Assembly: GCA_004194705.1 (NCBI GenBank)
Contig: SADC01001335.1
Coordinates: 529,803 to 593,802, forward strand
Direction: 5' to 3'
DNA from: Ditylenchus dipsaci
Lineage: Eukaryota > Nematoda > Chromadorea > Rhabditida > Anguinidae
DNA length: 64,000 nucleotides
Below are positions 35,301 to 44,300 of the stretch, one piece after another. The stretch's first letter is position 1. Each line of letters begins with the position of its first letter. The notes beneath the pieces are model-generated. The model was not told where the DNA came from. It searched no databases and worked only from the letters and a program-made list of their open reading frames with translations. A program made the translations under genes and the position numbers.

Positions 35301-38300
35301 GGTACTTATATACCTTATTTTGTGGTTTTTACCCTGTTTTGGTCAGTGGAGTTGTCAAAAAGAGTCTTTTTATGCAGTTTTGATCAAGAGTCTTGCTTGG
35401 AATCATGTTAAAAGGTAAGTGAGTGCGCGCATTTCTATTTCTCAAGCCCCTGCGCCCCCGAAGGGGAGTTGAGATGGCTTGGAATTGAGATGCGCACACC
35501 CATATACCTTAGACACCAATCACTCGAAAGTGACTCTGGATGCATAAAAATGTATGCATACCAGAGTTTCTTTATGCGGTAGGCCCCAGTTAACAAAACT
35601 ATGTTCAAATTCCATCTTTCTGGCTATCCACGGACCCTTTTAGGTTGAGTTACCTTGGTCCCCAAGGCAAAAATGCAAAAAAAAAATTTTTCAAAAAGTG
35701 CTTAAAAGTGTCTTCCCACTAACTTTTTCTGGCTTTTTAACGTTTAAAGTAGGGTGGTTCACGGTCGGTTAACCGACCCGGTCGGTTAACCGAACCGGAC
35801 CGGTTTTGGCCTAATTAACCGGAACCGAAAACCGGGTACGAGAAAAACCGGTTAACCGAAAACCGGGTAAGTCAGAATCCGGGTTTTCCGGTTTAAGCAC
35901 TAGATAAAATGGTGTATCAAAAATCGATAGCAACTGTCTAAATTGTATATTTTTTCATGTTCTAATTAGTTAATGTCATACGGAAGACCCCTTTTGACGA
36001 CAGATCAGACAAAAAAATTTCATGACCAATTTTTTCGGCTATTTCTATTCAACTTGATTCATCTGTAGTCAAAAGGTAGTGATCTGCGTGAAATTGTTGA
36101 CTTTTATTCGACAATGTCACGATAATTATTACTTTTCACAGAAAAGTAGTATTTTGGCGTGTAAAAACAGTTTAAAGTCTTTTCATTAATGGATGAAGAT
36201 TTTTTAATGCCTTCTCGCCCCTTAAATTTGAAAACTCTTAACTTTCAGTTCGAAACTCTTTTAGTGGGGTTGTTAAATACCTAAAACAGTGCTTCAGAAT
36301 AAGGATGAGAAAAAGTGTGTATTTCTTTAAAAGTATGAATAAAATTAAACCAAATCTTATTTGCTTGACATTTTCATATTTATTTTATCATTTATACTTT
36401 TTCAAAGCCTAACTTTTCGATTCTACCTTTAGCTATGCAATTCTACTCTTAGCCCACAATGAAATTCTTAGTTAAGGAATAAAGTTAAGAACATTTCTGA
36501 TTGAGACATTAAAATTTTTTCATTAACACGGGATGAAGCTTGAGCCAAACGTTGAAACATTAAAATTCTGTTGCAAAATATTAATTTGTTAGACTACAAT
36601 TTATTCTTTGTGGGCTAGATCATTAAACCGTAAACTGGTTACCGTATATTCTCTAGTAATCCCCCACTCTCTAATAATCCCCTATCCCTCCTTTTTTTAG
36701 CTAGGATGTCAGAGTTGAGACCATTTTTGATTGACAATTTCCGCACTTTTTGACGGTTGAAAAATAATCCCCCATAAGGGTTTAATAAATAAGGTACGGT
36801 ATATGAGGTCTGCAAAAAGTTAGATTTATTTTGTTTCAAAAAATTTACATTAATTTTTAACGTCTAAGACTAATTTGCGAAAATTTGAAAAACCGGAAAA
36901 ACCGGGTCGGTTAACCGGTACTGGTGGTAAACCGTAACCGAAAACCGGGTACCCCAAAAAGCGGTTACCGTATTTCTCTAATTAGCCGACATGTCGGTTT
37001 ATTTTTCAACCCTTCAAAAGTCGTGAAATTTTGGGTCGATCTCGACATTTTCGGGTGAAGATCCAAAATCGAAAAAGCGGAATCGATAGAGCTCGTAGGA
37101 GCTAAGAAAACGCAATTAACAGCAATGTAAATTTTTTCTGTGGACTGAGATACGGACCCTCAAAGTAGGGGGTGTCGGTTTATTAGAGGGTGTCGGCTAT
37201 TAGAGGAAATACGGTAACCGAAAACCGGGTAGGGCAAAATTAACCGTACCGTACCAACCTAGTTTAAAGTAGGTAAAATGCCATTAAGACACCATTTTGG
37301 GCATTTTCGGGCCAGGGGGATTATGTACTTTAGCCGTGAACATGTTTTTAGCAGTATGAAAGTATTTTTATAAATGTCGGCTAAAATTTGGACTTTTTCC
37401 TTAAGAAACCAAGTTATTTGAACCCAAAAGGGTAACATTCATTCATTGTAACATCATTGTGAGAATGACTCGCTTATAATAGATTGGTGAATACCTTACA
37501 TCATTTCAACAGAGCAACAGTCTTCCAACATCTACAGTCTTTTAATTATCAGTCTCTATAAAAGCATTGTCCCTTTAGACCGAAACTCGCTACTTTTTTA
37601 TAAGGAACATGGATCGCCCCTTTTTTATAAATGAGGATAAATTGCCCTGTTTACACAAGTGAGGATGAATCGTCCTTTTTAGATAGTGAGGATGGATCGT
37701 CCCTTTTTGACGAGTGAGGATGAATCGTCCTTTTTAACGAGTGAGGATGAATCGTCCCTGAGTGGGGATGAATCGTCCGTTTTTTACCAAGTGAGGATGA
37801 ATTGTCGCTTTTAAACAAGTGAGGATGAATCGTCCTTTTTCCCAAATGAGGATGAATCGTCCTTTTTTATCGAGTGAGGATGAATTGTCCCTTTTTACCA
37901 AGTGAGGATGAATCGTCCTTTTTCCCAAGTGAGGATGAATCGTCCTTTTAGATAGTGAGGATGAATCGTCCGTGTCCGTGTTGAGATACCCGTTTTATGA
38001 ACAACTCCTCTTTCATAAAAATGGGTATTCCCGATTTTTTTTTCAACGACAAGGGTCAGTTGATAGTTTATCAGAAACGAGAGATTCAGGGCTACATGAT
38101 GATCAAAAGAAAAAAAATTTTACGACATAAGAACACCGAGAAATACTCATTTTTACGATTTTTACGATAAAAATGGGGATTTAAACATGTAATATGATAC
38201 GATACAGGTTTTTGACTACTTCTTAAAAACTAGTATAAGGTCATCATTATCACATAAGCAATAAATGAGTAAAGACTGAAAACAAAAAACACCGAGTGAA

Positions 38301-41300
38301 AATGACAACAGGTCCTCGAACTAAATTACACTGGCAGTTGCCACAAACGGTACGTGACAATTCACCCCTCGCCGATTCACCCCTTGGACGATTCACGCCC
38401 TCGTAATAAAATGGGACGATTCACCCCTCCAATAAAAAGGACAATTCACCCCCTCTCAGTAAAATGGGACGATTCACCCCCTCCATTAAACAGGACGTTT
38501 CATCCCCGCGCATTAAGAAAGCACGATTCACCCCTCGCGTTAAAATGGGACGATTCACCCTCTTTTCGAAGTTTCGAATTCAATGGCATGTAATTAAAGG
38601 AAGTGAATTACAGTCGAGTCCGCTATAGTGCGACCCCAAAAGTTCGTTCCAGCCTCGGGTCCGACACTTTTTTACCTCGATTTTTAAAGCTTTTTTTAAA
38701 TTCTGTTTTGACAGTCTGGTCGGAAATATCGTAAGGATCCCGATTTTGCCGATCGTTTTTCAAAAAACCTAAATTTTTTTCTTTTAAAAAGGGAAAACCC
38801 GCTATAGTGCGACCACTTTTTGAAAAATGGTCGCACTATAGCGGGTTCTTCCTTTTTTAAAATAAAAATTTTTAGGTTTTTGAAAACGATCGGCAAAATC
38901 GGAATCCTTACGATATTTCCGACCAGACTGTCAAAACATAATTTAAAAAAAGCTTTAAAAATCGAGGTAAAAAAGTGTCGGACCCGAGGCTGGAACGAAC
39001 TTTTGTGGTCGCACTATAGCGGATCGACTGTAATTGCGCACCCGTTTGCGTATACAAATATTTTGAATTTTTCCCAAAATTTTGAATCATCCGAGCGCAG
39101 GGTTTATAGTACCCAGATATTAGTTTATGGATTTTTGAGATCTTCTTCAGCTAAATTATCTTCTGCCATCATGGACTCAACAATATTTCTTTCTTCCATC
39201 AATTGGATGTTAGCCGGATTTTATAAGAATTGCATACCACGAACGATAGCTTGCCAATCTACTCGAGCATTGTTAATGTCAGCATTCATCTGAAATGTCT
39301 ATGAAGTGACATCTCGTAAAATGAGATTATTATTTCTTATTTAATTACATGCCATTGAATTCGAAACTTCGAAAAAGAGGGGGTGAATCGTCCCATTTTG
39401 CGCGAGGGGTGAATTGTCCCTTTTTATTGGGAGGGGGTGAATCATGCTTTTTCAGTGCGTGGGGGTGAATCGTACATTTTGATGCGAGGGGTGAATTGTA
39501 CCTTTTTATTAGGAGGGGGTTAATCGTCCCATTTTACTACGAGGGCGTGAATCGTCCCAAGGGTGAATTGGCGAGGGGGTGAATCGTCAGTGCCCGGCCG
39601 CAAACCCCTCTAGTAAGAGAGATAAAGCAAAAGGCATCACACAATACCTAACTAAGTTGCCATAAACTTTTATGCGATAACACCAACAAACAATACGTCA
39701 ACAACCGAATTAACAAAGTGAAGCAGACAAAAACCTATCATTGCTTGCCACAGCATTAATGTGAGCCTGATTGTTTCTCTTGCGCTTCTTGTTCTTCTTC
39801 TTGTTGCCACCTGCAGCAGGAACTGATCCAGCAGCAGACGTCTCCTGAGTTGTCTTCGGCAACGGAGTGTCGGCAACAGTTCTTTTTGGGCATCCCATCC
39901 GGAGTGACTTGCGCAGCTTTCTACCCTCATTCTTGGGTGTGCCGACACATGGATTCCTTCATCACCGATCGTTTTCAGAATGGTTTGACCAGCGAGTGAG
40001 CGTTGTCAGTCAGAATCTTAGCGATTGCCGCTTCCATTCCCGTAGCCTTGACCTCTTTGGTAGGAGCGGCATTCAACTTGTTTTCAGGCAGCGACTTCAG
40101 CTCATCAGACTTGCGCGAGATCTGAGAGACGACACCGTTGAAAGCGACCTTCTTCTCCTCACTCTTCTTAGCTGGCTTCACATCACTAGAGGTCACATCA
40201 GAACTGGCTGAAGGAAGAAAAGATGAACTGATTAACTTATCGACATAGTTACCTTTCTCAGACTTTTCAGCATCTTCGTCCGTAGAACCCTCACTTTCTT
40301 CAACAAAAGAGCCACCCGAAGAGCCGTAGGCATCATCAGCAAAGTCCTCCGACGAATCATCGCTATCAAGCATCCCATTAATAAGATCTAAAGTAAAACA
40401 GCGTTTTCCTAGCAATCATTTTTCGAGTACAACAAACCTTCGTCACCAGAGGACGAACGGACCCGAATATTCGTCAGCCAACTTAGGGATCTTCTTCTTT
40501 GGTCCAAGATCTCCGGACTTCTGATTGTCTCCGAAATTGACTTTAAGCATGCTGGACTGCTTGTTCTTGCCGGCCAGAGACTGAGACGACGACTTTCCCA
40601 TCGCCTTTTGCTTTCCAAACTTGCCTTGTTTCATTTTGACAGACTTCGAGCTAGCAACAATCAATACTGAAATTTTCCAAATTTGGCTTGCAATTTTCTA
40701 GATACACAATCATCAGTACTACAAGTTGAATATCAGCGATTTAGACGTGTGACAATGCTCATGGTGTACACATTTTATTGATAATAAATCTTAAAAAACT
40801 CATCAGACGGGCTTTTAACGGGCTTCACAGCTACTGCAGATTATTCATTTAAGCTATCATACGAAAAACATGTAATATTTAGTTAGAACTGAAATTTGAA
40901 AAATTTCCAACGATGTCCAATTTGATGCCATCCTACACAGGTCAGGCATTCGCATGAAAACCCAAAGTTAAGGCAGTTGGTGACAGTAAAGCAGTGCTGG
41001 AAATTATTTCAATCGATTTCTCGATAGTTTTCGGCCCTAGCAGTCAGTGAGCTTAATAAAAAAAAGACATGCACCTAGGTTGACTTAAACCTTCGACCCT
41101 AGGCGATGCGTATATGAAAGTCCGATTTCGGGCCATAAAACACAAACGCTTATTCACTGCGCCACCGAGCCAATTTTTGGAACCTAAATGTCTTTTCCTC
41201 CTCCTTTTGAAAGCTTTTTAAAAACAGGCATGCTGGTTTGCGACACTACGAATACATGCACGGGCCGGATTTTTTTTGAACTGGTTCGTTTTTAGCTAAA

Positions 41301-44300
41301 ATCTCAGCACAACAGCACTTCTTCAGTTCAACAAACGAAAATTACACTTGTGGTAACACAAAGAAAAAATGATTGGGAGTACCACAAACGGAATACGAAA
41401 TTTAGAATAGCGGTTTACCAGCCTTACACAGAAGAAGTTTACGAAAAAGAGAGAACAAAAATGACAGACCTAAAAACAGTTCCGAAACTACACCGTGTGC
41501 ATCAGTTTATTTTGAGCTTTCCTGTAGAGACAACCACTAATTTAAAAATTTTGCGAGAAAAGTCTGTTCTCACACGAGACCGGCTTTTTACTGTAGTTCA
41601 CAAAAGCACCAAATTTGGCGTCTTTTGCGAACTATTGCTTCAAGCACCATTCATACTCCGGTGTAACATGTAACAAATTCTGTTACTTAACTCATGTTAA
41701 CTCGTGTTACGCGACTCAAAAACAGTGTTACGCGTAACACTAGTCAAACACTAGTCCAACGCGGGTCGTGTTATGCCGGAGTATGAATGGTGCTTCATTA
41801 ATAGACTTTCTCTCTCCCAACTAAATAAAGTGTTATGTTCTTATATAGACAGTGGCCCTGTGCAGAGAGTAGACTGTAAATGTTAATTTAGCCGCCAAAA
41901 TCATGTATGAATATGCCAATCGTCTAAAAGAAGAAATTCAAACCAGAGAGCTGCTAGAAAACGGTGTAGAGTGTTGTCTGTAGCTTTTGAAACCCTGGGT
42001 ATTGCTGAGCCCGGCAAAAATGTGGTTCAATTCGAAGTGGAATTGGTAATTTTGATTCTACAAATATTGTGCGACCTCTAATTATTATTTAGAGAGGCCA
42101 TAAAAACCATGGAGAGGCCAGTTCTTCCATTAACTTGGATACTGATGAAGACCAAATGGATGGTGACTGCCTTTATTACTGCCATTTTAGCTTAAAAAAC
42201 CATCTTACAGCAAGCACTTCTAACACATACCCATCTGAAAGGTTGCTAACTCTGACTATAGAAGACATAGGCCGAGAATTGGTGCAAGCTGAGGCACGCT
42301 TAGAACTGTTAGATGTGGACCAACTTTCCGTCCCTCCCACCAACTACGAAGACATTCTTCGCGAATCGCTGAAACATAAGAGATATGACATGGTAATGTC
42401 GTTTGAAGCCTTTTCGTAAGTCGCGTTCCGATAACCCAGTACTACCTCAGAGTTGCATGCTTAGTCTCACGATTTTTTATTTCAAATTCGGAAGTCTTTT
42501 ACCAATCCTTTTTTTTGACAGTTCGGTCTATGGCCGAACAATGGAGATATCTCCAACCTTATTTATCTTTGGAAACTTATTTACTTTAAGGGGATGCCGA
42601 TTTTTTAAAATTGTTTCTTAAATTTTTTTAGAAGTTTTCTCCAAATTTATATTTGAAATTATTCTCAGACTTTTCAGCATAGAAATTGGGGCAGACACAC
42701 CTGAGTGGGATTATTAATCTTTTGTATATCGCTTGAACAGCTAGGGAAGATTTGGCAAAACGAAGATTGGCGAGCTTGACTGAGCTATTGAGGGCATGAG
42801 CACCTTACACAGCCTAGTTCAAAAATGCCCAAAAGAATTTTTTTTCAACATTTCGGCTGTCAAACTATGCTCAGAATCTGCTTAGCTACTTTGTTTATTA
42901 GCAAATATCGGCTTGCCAAAAAATGTTTCGCCATATCTCCCCTAGCCGCTTGAATCAATATCACTTATCTTTTCAATCTAATTTTTGAAAACATTTAGGC
43001 TTGGGTTATCATTCGGTTAGTTTGAGATACGAATTTCAAAAAGTTGCTAAGTTATATGCTTTTAGTGAATTTGGTCTTCATCCTTATGACCTGTTAGAGG
43101 AAGTCACCAAACAAGCCATACTAGCAGACCACTACCTTTCCAGTGTTGGAGAATGTGACACTGAATGGGCACTGGCCAACAGACAGTTCCTTGTCAAAAC
43201 AAGGGGTGAGCACTTTCAAATTAGAGCTTTCAATTTTTAGAAAATTTTACAAGAAGTAAAGTAATTTTAAAAGGCTCAAATTGTTTTACCCCGTCAAATT
43301 ACTGATTTACCGCGTCAAATTATTTTTTTACCCCGTCAAATTTGAATTTTCGGTGAGATACTGCAGTAAATTTTGCGGGAATCCGAATTGGGCAGGAGTA
43401 AGATGCGGCAAAACACATTGCGACAAATCAAATTGCGGCAAAATCAAATTGCGGCAAATCATATTGCGACAATTTAAATTGCGGTAATCAAATTTGAAAC
43501 TTTTAAGTAATGCTTAATCTGCCACCACTATGTGGTCTCAATAAGCTGCCGTCTAAACAGGCTTGTTTGTGAGATGAGATTTTGCTAGAAACCAAAAAAT
43601 TGACTAGCTGTACAAAAATCAGCAAACAATCAAACAGCATAATGTGCTGTTTGACAGCAAAAGTGTCGAATCTTGACCAGCACCATAATTGCTCTACTAA
43701 ATCTACTAAATTCAACATTAGAACATAGCTAACCATGTATACAACACCTAAAATAACGATCAACCCAAATAGCAGCCCAATGTGACCCTCCCACTTATGC
43801 CGCAATTTGAATTGTCGCAATTTGATTTTGCCGCAATTTGATTTTGCCGCAATTTGAATTGTCGCAATTTGAATTGTCGCAATCTGATTTGCCGCAATCT
43901 GATTTTGCCGCAATTTGATTTGTCGCAATGTGATTTGCCGCATCTTACTCCTGCCCTCCGAATTTTATAGTCAAAATGACTTGGATCGCTCAAAATCCCA
44001 CCCCAGAGTGGCCAGAAGCCCTGAAAATTGGGTTTTTGGGGTTTACTAAAGGGGGAGTAAACTTTTTGCAAAGATTCGATTGGGCGGATCAGAATTCCAG
44101 TCCGATCGGCTTAATCGCTCAGAATTTCACCCTGAACCATTCTCAACTATCTCAAACAATCCTAAGTACTGATTTAGGGTAGTTAGATACTGGTCTGGAG
44201 CAGTTTGGGATGGTTTAGGGTTGTTTAAGATGGTTGAGAATGGTTCAGGGTGAAATTCTGAGCGATTCAGCCGATCGGACTGGAATTCTGATCCGCCCAA

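Larger units (their letters stand above)
30381..37978. mobile_element. 7.6-kb palindromic MULE with 9-bp TSD TGTTGAGAT
   Basis: Ends CGGTACGTGACAATTCATCC (left) and, inverted, CGGACACGGACGATTCATCC (right), flanked by a perfect 9-bp duplication TGTTGAGAT (30372-30380 and 37979-37987), typical of Mutator-like elements. Two inverted arms of about 2.5 kb (about 30395-32895 and 35380-37975) flank a centre with a FLYWCH/MULE transposase remnant. End arrays of GGACGATTCATCCTCAC form the terminal repeats. The arms contain further elements (31004-32526 and 35750-37261; MITEs). The insertion interrupts a foldback whose halves lie on either side, which independently confirms the borders. Confidence 0.85.
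27395..41891. other. 14.5-kb NUP160 intron filled with transposons
   Basis: Donor GTAGTG after WDYGK at 27394; acceptor TTTAG before IMYEYANR at 41892. It contains the elements and the antisense gene listed below. It is about 300 times longer than the typical intron here. Confidence 0.8.

Noticed and set aside
30381..38000. CRISPR-like array (17-bp repeats with 9-11 bp spacers, GGACGATTCATCCTCAC)
   Set aside because: Repeats vary, linkers are short and themselves repeated, arrays occur as inverted pairs at transposon ends, and the genome is eukaryotic with introns.
41088..41172. True tRNA gene
   Set aside because: A- and B-box-like sequences are present but acceptor and anticodon stems do not pair, and a second similar copy exists; treated as a SINE.
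41350..41673. 107-codon frame on the plus strand in the NUP160 intron
   Set aside because: No recognisable domain, and its end overlaps a foldback element at 41641-41797; insufficient support as a gene.
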